A stretch of DNA of 64,000 nucleotides from Cuneatibacter caecimuris (GTDB lineage: Bacteria; Bacillota; Clostridia; Lachnospirales; Lachnospiraceae), in the NCBI RefSeq assembly GCF_004216775.1, contig NZ_SGXF01000003.1:145224-209223 (forward strand). Reading direction: 5' to 3'. Positions 25,492 through 33,567 of this stretch are shown here, piece by piece. The number at the start of each line of letters is the position of its first letter. The stretch's first letter is position 1. The notes under the pieces were generated by a model. It made no database searches. It was not told the DNA's origin and was given only the letters and a program-made list of their open reading frames with translations. A program made the position numbers and the translations under genes.

Positions 25492-25524
25492 CTTTAGGCT
25501 GTCTTTAGCCCCGCCTTTTATAAT
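25492..25524 (+). promoter_or_regulatory. Direct-repeat operator and promoter of the efflux operon
   Basis: CTTTAGG (25492-25498) and CTTTAGC (25503-25509), 11 bp apart, are followed after 9 bp by TATAAT (25519-25524). Repeat sequence, phase and distance match the promoter at 23462, which ties both to one response regulator. Confidence 0.7.
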
Positions 25525-25557
25525 GAACGAGATTCAAAGGTGTAAGGAGGAAATATC

Positions 25558-27261
25558 ATGAGTACGACCCAAAAATTATCTAAAGCGGAACGCAGAAACC
25601 GCCATATCCGCATCGGGATATGTATTGCCGCCATTGCCGTTCTGCTGCTGATTGCTGCGGTTCTTTTTCTTCAAAAGCAGGTACGCCAGAATTTTGCTTC
25701 AGGAGAACGGGAGGTTTTAAGAGCTGAGGTCAGCACCGGCAGCATCAGCGCCACTGTTTCTGGTTCAGGTGCGCTTGTAAGCGATGGGATCAGGGAGGTG
25801 ACTGTCCCGGCCGGCGTGGAAATTAAAAAGGTTTATGTGGAAGCGGGCGTATCTGTGGGAGAAGGCGACATTCTGGCTTCCGTAGACACAGCTTCCGTTC
25901 TGTCGGCATTATCGGACACACAAAAAAATCTGGACGAGTTGGATCAACAGCTTGCGGATGTCAGCGGCAAGGAAGTGGATTCCACCATTAAGACCGCTAT
26001 GAAAGGCCGCGTAAAAGCGATCTTTGTGGAGGAAGGCGACGATGTTTCCTCTGTCATGTATGAGAACGGTGCGCTCCTTCTGTTGTCTCTGGACGGATAT
26101 ATGGCCGTGGATCTGGAATCCACTGCGTACAGTGTGGGAGATACAATGACAGTGACTGCATCGGACGGAACGGCCTATACAGGGACAGTGGAAAAGGTAA
26201 CGGCTGAAAAAACAACGGTTTTGATTCAAGATGACGGGCCGGCCTATCAGGATACGGTAACTGTTGGAGACTCCGGCAGCGGGAAGCTGTATATCCATGA
26301 GCCGTTAAAAATTACGGGCTATGCCGGAACTGTTGAGTCTATAAAGGTAACAGAAAACAGCGCTGTTAGTGAGGCTTCTGCGCTGCTTACATTGACCGGC
26401 ACCTCCTATTCCGCAAATTATGACAGTATCCTGGAGCAGCGGGAGACTTTAGAGGAAACACTGCAGGTACTTGTGAATCTCTATCAAGACGGAGCAATTC
26501 TCGCGCCAATTTCAGGAAGTATCGACAGCGTATCTTACAACCAGGATTCTTCGGAGACCCATACACAGTCCGATTCCGGATATGGAAGCAATGCGGTTCC
26601 CACCGAAACTGCGGCTGTTTCTGCACCGGAAGAAGAATCCGTGCTGCTTGCCATTGATCCGGAAAAAAGCATGACCGTTTCCATCAGCGTAGATGAAACG
26701 GATGTGCTCTCTTTGGCAGTGGGGCAGGAGGTATCCGTTACCGTGGAATCCATTGGAGATGATACATACACCGGTACGGTGACGGAAATTGATACGTCTG
26801 CGGCATCCAGTTCCGGCGGTGTAACAACTTATACGGCTACCATCACCTTAGACAGAGCGGATAGAATGCTGGCCGGCATGACGGCTTCCGCGTCTATTGT
26901 GATTGAAGGTGTGGATAATGCGCTGCTTCTTCCGGATGACGCTGTTCGGAAAACCAGTTCCTCTGCCTACGTGTATACTTCTTATGACGAATCCACCGGA
27001 GAGCTTGACGGTATGACGGAAGTGACAGTCGGCCTATCCAATGGCAGTTATGTGGAGATATTGGAGGGGCTGAAAGAAGGCGATACAGTGTATTATACGG
27101 AATCACAGGATAACGGTCTCGGTAACTTTAACTTTGGCGGCGGAATGCCTGGGGGCGGAATGTCCGGCGGCAGTATGCCTGGGGGCGGTATGCCAAGCGG
27201 CGGGAATATGCCGGATAACATACCAGGCGGTTCAGGCGGAATGAACTTTCCCGGAAATTAA
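25558..27261 (+). CDS. Efflux membrane-fusion (HlyD/MacA-like) protein
   Basis: A 567-residue adaptor with one transmembrane helix at about 20-42. The split biotinyl-lipoyl-like domain (GSGALVSDGIREVTVPAGVEIKKV and a later partner) flanks a short helical hairpin near 120 and 300; beta-barrel domains follow. It ends in a Gly/Met/Pro tail (repeats of PGGGM and SGG, residues about 520-567). It should connect the ABC exporter encoded next to an outer cell-wall zone. Ribosome binding site AAGGAGG. A second adaptor closes the operon. Confidence 0.88.
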   Translation: MSTTQKLSKAERRNRHIRIGICIAAIAVLLLIAAVLFLQKQVRQNFASGEREVLRAEVSTGSISATVSGSGALVSDGIREVTVPAGVEIKKVYVEAGVSVGEGDILASVDTASVLSALSDTQKNLDELDQQLADVSGKEVDSTIKTAMKGRVKAIFVEEGDDVSSVMYENGALLLLSLDGYMAVDLESTAYSVGDTMTVTASDGTAYTGTVEKVTAEKTTVLIQDDGPAYQDTVTVGDSGSGKLYIHEPLKITGYAGTVESIKVTENSAVSEASALLTLTGTSYSANYDSILEQRETLEETLQVLVNLYQDGAILAPISGSIDSVSYNQDSSETHTQSDSGYGSNAVPTETAAVSAPEEESVLLAIDPEKSMTVSISVDETDVLSLAVGQEVSVTVESIGDDTYTGTVTEIDTSAASSSGGVTTYTATITLDRADRMLAGMTASASIVIEGVDNALLLPDDAVRKTSSSAYVYTSYDESTGELDGMTEVTVGLSNGSYVEILEGLKEGDTVYYTESQDNGLGNFNFGGGMPGGGMSGGSMPGGGMPSGGNMPDNIPGGSGGMNFPGN

Positions 27262-27274
27262 GGAGGAGGACAGC

Positions 27275-27946
27275 ATGATCGACTTAAAGAACGTTTCCCG
27301 GATCTATCAGATCGGTTCCGGGAAGGTATTCGCACTGAACAAAGCAACGCTTCATATCGATGAAGGGGAGTTTGTCAGTATTATCGGTCCTTCCGGAAGC
27401 GGGAAATCCACGCTGATGAATATCATCGGCTGTCTGGATACAGCGGATTCCGGCACCTACCTTTTGGACGATATTCCCATTGAAGCTTATACGGAGACTG
27501 AACTCGCCAAAATACGTAACCGGAAAATCGGATTTGTGTTTCAAAGCTTTAATCTGATCCATAAGCTGACAGCTGAGGAAAATGTGGAGCTGCCCCTGAT
27601 TTACCAGGGCATTGGCAAAGCGGAGCGAAAATCCCGCGTCGCGGAGGCGCTTGAACGGGTCGATCTGACAAAACGGTCGCGCCATCTTCCTTCGGAGCTC
27701 TCCGGGGGCCAGCAGCAGCGGGTAGCCATTGCAAGAGCGATTGTCACAAGACCGTCGCTGATATTAGGAGATGAGCCCACGGGTAATCTGGATTCTAAAA
27801 CCACGGAGGAGATCATGGATATTTTTCATGAGCTGCATGCCCACGGCAATACCATCGTTCTCATCACTCACGATCAGGAGATCGCGGAGCAGGCTTCACG
27901 GATCGTACATATCCGTGATGGAAAGCTGTCGGAGGTGAGCGTATGA
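27275..27946 (+). CDS. MacB-type ABC transporter ATP-binding protein
   Basis: A 223-residue ATPase: Walker [10 protein letters not shown] near residue 39, Q-loop FVFQSFNL, signature [15 protein letters not shown] near 143, Walker B ILGDEPTG and H-loop LITHD. It belongs to the LolD/MacB exporter class. It overlaps the permease by 4 bp and lies 13 bp after the adaptor gene. Confidence 0.95.
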   Translation: MIDLKNVSRIYQIGSGKVFALNKATLHIDEGEFVSIIGPSGSGKSTLMNIIGCLDTADSGTYLLDDIPIEAYTETELAKIRNRKIGFVFQSFNLIHKLTAEENVELPLIYQGIGKAERKSRVAEALERVDLTKRSRHLPSELSGGQQQRVAIARAIVTRPSLILGDEPTGNLDSKTTEEIMDIFHELHAHGNTIVLITHDQEIAEQASRIVHIRDGKLSEVSV

Positions 27947-29127
27947 TTCAGTCATTTAAAATGGCGCTAAAATCCATAGCCGGGAACAAATTCCGGGCGT
28001 TCTTAACGATGCTGGGGATTATCATCGGCGTCATGGCGCTGGTCATCCTGGTAAGTTTGGTCAGCGGAGCTACCGGATCGGTTACGGACTCTATTTCCAG
28101 CTTGGGCAATAACCTGCTCTCAGTGACGATCTCTGATGACAAAGGGGCGCCGGTCAAGCTTCAGACGCTGAATGAGTGGATGGAGAAAGACGGGATTGGA
28201 CTCATCGCACCGTCAGGCGAAACCAGCGTGACGGGGAGATATGAGGGCAACAGCAGCTCTGTTACTGTATATGGAACCACCCCTGCTTATGAAACGGTCA
28301 ACGGCCTTTCTCTCTTATTGGGAAGGTTCATCAAATCCTCCGATGTGGATAGCCATACGAATGTGGCGGTCATCAACGAAACGGCAGCAACGGAACTTAT
28401 TGGGTATACGGACTGCATCGGGGAAGAAGTGTCGCTGGACGGCGTTAAGTTTACCGTTGTTGGCCTGCTGGAAGATGACGAGAACTCTCTGACGGCCGTT
28501 TTTGGCAGCGGTTCCATGGTTGCTTATATCCCGTATACATCGCTGATGCGCCTGTCTTCTGAGGTATCGTCCGACATTACCAGCTTTTCTGTCAGCGCCG
28601 AAACAGACATGGCAGCGGCAGAGACTGCTATGACATCGCTTTTGATGGAGCGGTTTGACCAGGACGATGATGCGTTTACGGTATCTTCACAGGATGTGCT
28701 GGAGGACGCTATGAGCAGCGTAACCTCTGTCTTAATGATCCTGCTGGGCAGCATCGCGGGGATCTCCCTGATCGTCGGTGGGATTGGCATTATGAATATC
28801 ATGCTTGTTACCGTAACGGAGCGGACGCGGGAAATCGGCATCCGCAAAGCAATCGGCGCAGGGAGAAAGGTCATCCTGCAGCAATTCCTTCTGGAATCGG
28901 TTGTCCTTTGCATGTTTGGCTGTGCCATTGGCGTGTTCCTGTCATGGGCGGTGCTTCGGATTCTTTCAGTAGTTGTATCCAGTCTCAGTATGTCGTTTTC
29001 TCTGGAATGGAATGTAGTGCTGATCGCCGTGGGCTTCTGCTTTATGATTGGAATCATGTTCGGGCTGTATCCGGCAAATAAAGCTGCGAAGATGGCGCCT
29101 ATCGACGCACTCCACTACGGTGGTTAA
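27943..29127 (+). CDS. MacB-type ABC transporter permease
   Basis: A 394-residue permease with the MacB/FtsX plan: one transmembrane helix near 17-40, an extracytoplasmic domain (about 45-265), then three helices between about 270 and 385. The conserved cytoplasmic loop TERTREIGIRKAIGAGRKVI is present. With the ATPase and adaptors it would form an exporter of peptides, antibiotics or other amphiphiles; the substrate cannot be read from sequence. Confidence 0.94.
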   Translation: MIQSFKMALKSIAGNKFRAFLTMLGIIIGVMALVILVSLVSGATGSVTDSISSLGNNLLSVTISDDKGAPVKLQTLNEWMEKDGIGLIAPSGETSVTGRYEGNSSSVTVYGTTPAYETVNGLSLLLGRFIKSSDVDSHTNVAVINETAATELIGYTDCIGEEVSLDGVKFTVVGLLEDDENSLTAVFGSGSMVAYIPYTSLMRLSSEVSSDITSFSVSAETDMAAAETAMTSLLMERFDQDDDAFTVSSQDVLEDAMSSVTSVLMILLGSIAGISLIVGGIGIMNIMLVTVTERTREIGIRKAIGAGRKVILQQFLLESVVLCMFGCAIGVFLSWAVLRILSVVVSSLSMSFSLEWNVVLIAVGFCFMIGIMFGLYPANKAAKMAPIDALHYGG

Positions 29128-29145
29128 ATGGAGGTGAATAAACCA

Positions 29146-31878
29146 ATGAATAAAAAAGCAATATCCTCTTCCAGAAAAAGAAGAGGAATCGTCTGCATCA
29201 TCCTCATGGTATTTTTTATGCTCATATTGATTGCTGATTTATTAAATCTCGCCCTGACTCCCGCAGCGGGCGCAATGGATTTTTCTGAATTTGATCCATC
29301 CTCAATTCCCTCCTTTAACGGGAGCGGAGAAACACCCAACGGACAGTTCTCCATGCCGGAAGATTTTTCGATGCCGGAAGGCGGATTTAACTTCCCGGGC
29401 GGCAATACGGAAGACTTCTCATTAAACGGCCAGCAGCCTTTTGGCGGTGGGAATAGTTTCTTGTCTCTTGTCCGCAGAGCATGGCTCCCGATTTTGATCG
29501 TCTGCCTGCTGGGCGGCGGGAGCTGCCTGTTCTTGTATATCCGTATTAGAAAGAAATCATCTGCCGGGGCGCAGCGGCTTATTGCGGATCCAAAAGAAGG
29601 CCCGGAGGATGACGAGGATGTAAAGAAGAAGAAAAAGGGAGGCTGGATTCTCCCGGCGTGTCTTGTAATTGCTGTCGCAGCGGTGATTGCGTCGCTGCCT
29701 CTCCGAAATTCTGATACAGACGCTGTGTACGCAGACAAACAGGTGGTATCCGGTACAGCGGAGAAAGGCACGATATCTACTGTGATCTCCGGGACAGGAA
29801 CGCTGACAGATGAGACGTCTGAACGGGTCAGCATTCCTGACAGCGTTACTCTGACAGCTTATCATGTGAACAACGGCGACACGGTTGCGGCGGGGGATAT
29901 TCTGGCTTCCGTCAATAAGGCTTCGGTAGGTGTTGCTATCGCGGAACTTCAAGGGATAATAGATGAGCTTGACGCGGATCTGGACGCAGCCGCTGAAGAA
30001 AACGCTGCTGCTTCGATTACGGCTGCTGTGGGCGGAAGAGTTAAATTGATTTACGCGCAGGAAGATGCGGGCGTTTTGGATACCGTATCCGAGCATGGAT
30101 GCCTGATGCTGCTTTCGCTGGATGGCCTTATGGCTGTAAATCTGGAAGTTACAGATGGCGCTTCCGTAGGTGATACGGTTAAAGTCATTCTTCCTGACGG
30201 GGCGGAGGAAAACGGACGTGTTTCGGCAAATGAAGACGGAATTTTGACTGTTACGATTTCCGATGAATCGGGAAACTGCGGCGATTCGGTATCCGTATGG
30301 AGGGAAGATGGAGGACAGCTTGGCGAAGGCAGCCTGTATATACACAGCGAATTGAAAATCACCGGGTATTATGGGAAGATTTCTTCCGTGCCGGTGGAGG
30401 TAAATACTTATGTGGATGAGGGCGACACCCTTTTAACGCTCAGCGATGTAGGGCATACAAGCACTTATCAAAGTCTTCTGAACCGAAGAAGAGCGCTGGA
30501 GGATCAGATGGATTCCCTGTTTCTGCTTTATCAGGACGGATATCTCTATGCCGAATCGGATGGAACCGTGTCCGGAATTCCCGAAGACAGTGCGGTTATC
30601 CAGGAATCGTCAGTTTCCTTTACTGGTTTTATGACCCGCCCCGAGCAAAGCGCTGTGCAAGCGAGGCTGCTCTCCAATTCACCAACAGGAGAAGATGATT
30701 CCGTACTGCAGAATTTTGCTGCAAAAGTTGTTTCATCCGGCAAAGAAAGCGTTGAGTTCTCCGTATCCTCAGCTGCAATCGGAGCGTTGGATTATACGAA
30801 TCTTTCCGGGCTGTCAGGAGAAGATTATGAGTATACGGGTTCCTATTCCTGTGAAGGAGCCGACTTGGTTTATGCGTATCAGGACGGGATATGGAAAACA
30901 ATCAGCGCATCGAAGCTTGTTCCCGGTGAATTTTGTGTTATTACCGTTCAGGCCGGTACAGCGGGATCCATGACTCCGGTCTGGATAGTGTGCAGTCGTG
31001 CTGCCGGTGAAAATGAAGATTCTCAGGAACCTACTGACCCTCAGGAACCCACTGACCCTCAGGAACCTACTGACCCTCAGGAACCTACTGACCCTCAGGA
31101 ACCTACTGACCCTCAGGAACCTACTGACCCTCAGGAACCCGCCGACCCTCAGGGACCTACTGCCCCACAGAAGCCTGCCGATCCGATGAGTCCTTCAGAT
31201 CCGGGAATATCTGCATTTCCTTCTCAGGGGAGCGGCGGCTCTTTTCCCTCCGGTTCAGGTTCTTTCCCGTCAGGTTCTGCAGAGTCTCCCTCTTTCTCGG
31301 GCGAAGCAGGCGAAACCCAGCAAGAGAAGGAAAACGAAGAAAAAATTTACGAACAGTACAGTCTGGCAGAAAAGCAGGTGCTTTCTATCACATCACAGGA
31401 GAGTATGAGCATCACGATCAGCGTGGATGAGCTCGATATCCTTTCTATACAGGAAGATCTGCCCGTAAAGATTACGCTGGAGGCGCTGAAAGGGCAGGAA
31501 TTCACCGGCGCCATCACCGGGATTGGAAGGACCGGCTCCAATGAAGGCAGCAATACAAAATATAGTGTAACTGTATCGCTTCCGAAAGAAAAAAATCTGA
31601 TTGCCGGGATGAACGCTGCCGTCAAGATCACAACGGCAGAGAGCGAGGCGGCCGCTGCAATTCCCGCGGCGGCTTTGGAAGAAAGAGACGGGAAAACCTA
31701 TGTCTATACGAGCTACGATGAGAAAAAGGACGCTTTGGGAGGTCTTGTGGAAGTGAAAACCGGGGTTTCTGACGGGATATTAGTGGAAATTGTATCCGGT
31801 ATAGAAACCGGAAGCAATGTGTTTTACCGCTATGCGGATACACTGACTTACAACTTCTTTTCTGCGATTGAAAAATGA
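29146..31878 (+). CDS. Large second membrane-fusion adaptor
   Basis: A 910-residue protein starting at 29146, eight bases after GGAGGTGA; an ATG at 29128 would overlap that site. Transmembrane helices lie near 14-32 and near 105-127, with a Phe/Pro/Met/Gly-rich segment between them, and a third is near 170-190. HlyD/MacA-like lipoyl and barrel domains follow. A six-residue repeat EPTDPQ (about residues 628-680) and a Ser/Gly/Pro linker interrupt the protein before the last barrel domain. This is much longer than typical adaptors and looks like the first adaptor with extra N-terminal and linker modules. Confidence 0.82.
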   Translation: MNKKAISSSRKRRGIVCIILMVFFMLILIADLLNLALTPAAGAMDFSEFDPSSIPSFNGSGETPNGQFSMPEDFSMPEGGFNFPGGNTEDFSLNGQQPFGGGNSFLSLVRRAWLPILIVCLLGGGSCLFLYIRIRKKSSAGAQRLIADPKEGPEDDEDVKKKKKGGWILPACLVIAVAAVIASLPLRNSDTDAVYADKQVVSGTAEKGTISTVISGTGTLTDETSERVSIPDSVTLTAYHVNNGDTVAAGDILASVNKASVGVAIAELQGIIDELDADLDAAAEENAAASITAAVGGRVKLIYAQEDAGVLDTVSEHGCLMLLSLDGLMAVNLEVTDGASVGDTVKVILPDGAEENGRVSANEDGILTVTISDESGNCGDSVSVWREDGGQLGEGSLYIHSELKITGYYGKISSVPVEVNTYVDEGDTLLTLSDVGHTSTYQSLLNRRRALEDQMDSLFLLYQDGYLYAESDGTVSGIPEDSAVIQESSVSFTGFMTRPEQSAVQARLLSNSPTGEDDSVLQNFAAKVVSSGKESVEFSVSSAAIGALDYTNLSGLSGEDYEYTGSYSCEGADLVYAYQDGIWKTISASKLVPGEFCVITVQAGTAGSMTPVWIVCSRAAGENEDSQEPTDPQEPTDPQEPTDPQEPTDPQEPTDPQEPTDPQEPADPQGPTAPQKPADPMSPSDPGISAFPSQGSGGSFPSGSGSFPSGSAESPSFSGEAGETQQEKENEEKIYEQYSLAEKQVLSITSQESMSITISVDELDILSIQEDLPVKITLEALKGQEFTGAITGIGRTGSNEGSNTKYSVTVSLPKEKNLIAGMNAAVKITTAESEAAAAIPAAALEERDGKTYVYTSYDEKKDALGGLVEVKTGVSDGILVEIVSGIETGSNVFYRYADTLTYNFFSAIEK
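31027..31187 (+). repeat. 18-bp tandem repeat encoding EPTDPQ
   Basis: Six close copies of GAACCTACTGACCCTCAG and about three degenerate ones lie in frame inside the second adaptor. The copies differ at synonymous positions only, which points to recent expansion. Confidence 0.9.
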
Positions 31879-31903
31879 TGGAATTCTGCCTTTTGATCGT
31901 AAC

Positions 31904-31955
31904 ACATACAGGCAGGGCCTGACAGCGGTATACCGCTTCGGCCCTGCCTGTATGT
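31904..31955. terminator. Long nested inverted repeat between convergent genes
   Basis: ACATACAGGCAGGGCC pairs perfectly with GGCCCTGCCTGTATGT, and the loop contains AGCGGTATACCGCT, itself a palindrome. It lies between the efflux operon and the convergent acyltransferase. No T run follows in either direction; a bidirectional terminator is the simplest reading. Confidence 0.5.
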
Positions 31956-31981
31956 GAACAATATTCGTTAAAATAATTATT

Positions 31982-32722
31982 TCAGCGTTTGGCGCTTCCG
32001 GGTTCCCTGATCATTTGGGCGATAATATCCTGTGTATATGCGCCCAGGAATTTCTTTTGGTCTTTTTCCAGTTCTGAGATAATAATTGGCTTTCCGAACT
32101 CCACGGTGACTTCAGCCCTGCGGATAAAAGGAACATGGGCTTCAAAAATGTCCGCCGTATGGTGGAAGGCCACCGGAATAATAGGGCATTTTCCTTTTTC
32201 TGCAATTTTCAGGGAACCTTCGTGGAAAGGAAGCATGGAGCCTTCTTCATTCCGGTTCCGGGTGCCTTCCGGGAAAATCCAGATGGAAATTCCTTTCTTA
32301 ACATACTCAATTCCCTTGAGGATTGTTTTCATACCTTCTTTGATATCTTTGCGGTCCAGGAACAGGCAGTACAGCATTTTCATCCATAAAGACAGGAGCG
32401 GAATCTTCTCCATTTCTTTTTTTGCCACAAAGCCTGTAAGGCCGGGGACGAGTGTGTAACCGATCACAATATCAAAATAGCTGCGGTGGTTGCCGACATA
32501 GAGCACAGCCTGGTCTGTGGGAACATTTTCCTTCCCTAAAACGGTGACTTTGGTGCCGGACAAAAACAGGATGACGCGGAATACGCCTTTGATCAGAGCC
32601 AGAGAGCTGCGGTCCTTCAGGGGCTTATTAAACTTACCGATCATCCACTCGATCAGCTGCAGCAGTATTCCCACAAGCAGATATACAATTACTGCAATCA
32701 GCACGAGAATTAATCGTATCAT
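31982..32722 (-). CDS. plsC: 1-acyl-sn-glycerol-3-phosphate acyltransferase
   Basis: A 246-residue PlsC-type enzyme, which adds the second acyl chain to make phosphatidic acid. Catalytic NHRSYFD (HX4D) is near residue 80 and the substrate motif FPEGTRNR near 150. A hydrophobic N-terminal helix anchors it. The ATG at 32722 follows GGAGGAAAAATAAA. It is divergent from the phospholipase C-like gene. Confidence 0.93.
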   Translation of the reverse strand: MIRLILVLIAVIVYLLVGILLQLIEWMIGKFNKPLKDRSSLALIKGVFRVILFLSGTKVTVLGKENVPTDQAVLYVGNHRSYFDIVIGYTLVPGLTGFVAKKEMEKIPLLSLWMKMLYCLFLDRKDIKEGMKTILKGIEYVKKGISIWIFPEGTRNRNEEGSMLPFHEGSLKIAEKGKCPIIPVAFHHTADIFEAHVPFIRRAEVTVEFGKPIIISELEKDQKKFLGAYTQDIIAQMIREPGSAKR

Positions 32723-32833
32723 TTTATTTTTCCTCCGTATTGTTATAATATAATTGCAAACCGTTAAAGAAAGTATATCATGTTCCAATGCCCTCTGGCA
32801 ATTATTAAATTTGCAAAATAGCAAAAAGAACCA

Positions 32834-32863
32834 TTGACTTTTGGACCGGTATGCGAGTACAAT
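32834..32863 (+). promoter_or_regulatory. Promoter of the phospholipase C-like gene
   Basis: TTGACT (32834-32839), an 18-bp spacer and TACAAT (32858-32863), 28 bp before the ATG at 32892. Confidence 0.7.
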
Positions 32864-32891
32864 ATAAAAGGTTGATTTGGAGGGCGTTTGA

Positions 32892-33485
32892 ATGAGAAAA
32901 AAATCACATGTGTCTCTGGGGCGTTATCTGGCGTATGATATGGACTGCGCAGAACTGTTCCGCCACCGGAAGGCATTTATTTTGGGAAATGTTTTACCTG
33001 ACTGTAAACCTTCCTTTGTTACAACAAAACACGAATTTGAAGAGACAGCGGCTGCCGTGTTCGGCGCCATCGAACGGCTGGTGCTGCTGGATGAAAAATA
33101 TGAAGAAAATGACAGGGCGTTTTGCAGAGACCTCGGGCAGGTGATCCATTACCTGGCAGATTATTTTACATATCCTCACAATGCTCATTTTAAGGGGAAT
33201 CTGAAAGACCATTGCATGTATGAAAAACAACTGAAGAACCAGTTGGGCGCATATATCCGCGGAGGTTATCAGGCCGAGGCTTTTCCCCAATTGGCTGAGG
33301 TGCATACCCCCGGTTCACTTTGCCAGTATATCAGGAAGATGCATGAGGAATACTGCAGGCTTCCCGCCAGTGTGGAGCTGGACTGCCAGTATATTATAAC
33401 AGTATGCTATCAGGTAGCTGCAATGGTGATGGAACTTTCATACCAGCAGAGGAGGATGCGCTATCCTGTGGGAGTTATGGTTTAA
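32892..33485 (+). CDS. Zinc-dependent phospholipase C-like protein
   Basis: A 197-residue protein with the pattern of the zinc-dependent phospholipase C family (PF00882): KSHVSLGRYLAYD (residues 4-16), GNVLPDCKPSF (about 32-42), TTKHEFE, and VIHYLADYFTYPHN (about 83-96). The conserved His/Asp residues would bind zinc. It lacks a signal peptide, so it may act in the cytoplasm or on unknown esters rather than as a toxin. Ends before a hairpin shared with the convergent amt gene. Confidence 0.85.
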   Translation: MRKKSHVSLGRYLAYDMDCAELFRHRKAFILGNVLPDCKPSFVTTKHEFEETAAAVFGAIERLVLLDEKYEENDRAFCRDLGQVIHYLADYFTYPHNAHFKGNLKDHCMYEKQLKNQLGAYIRGGYQAEAFPQLAEVHTPGSLCQYIRKMHEEYCRLPASVELDCQYIITVCYQVAAMVMELSYQQRRMRYPVGVMV

Positions 33486-33522
33486 ATACTGTCCATGAAT
33501 TTTTAAATTTTATATCGTGAAA

Positions 33523-33556
33523 GGAACGCCGCAGCCTCTGGAGGCTGCGGCGTTCC
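33523..33556. terminator. Bidirectional hairpin between plc-like and amt genes
   Basis: A 16-bp perfect stem, GGAACGCCGCAGCCTC and its complement, with only TG between the arms. It lies between two convergent genes, 37 bp after one stop and 11 bp after the other. No strong T run. Confidence 0.65.
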
Positions 33557-33567
33557 TGTATGATGAA

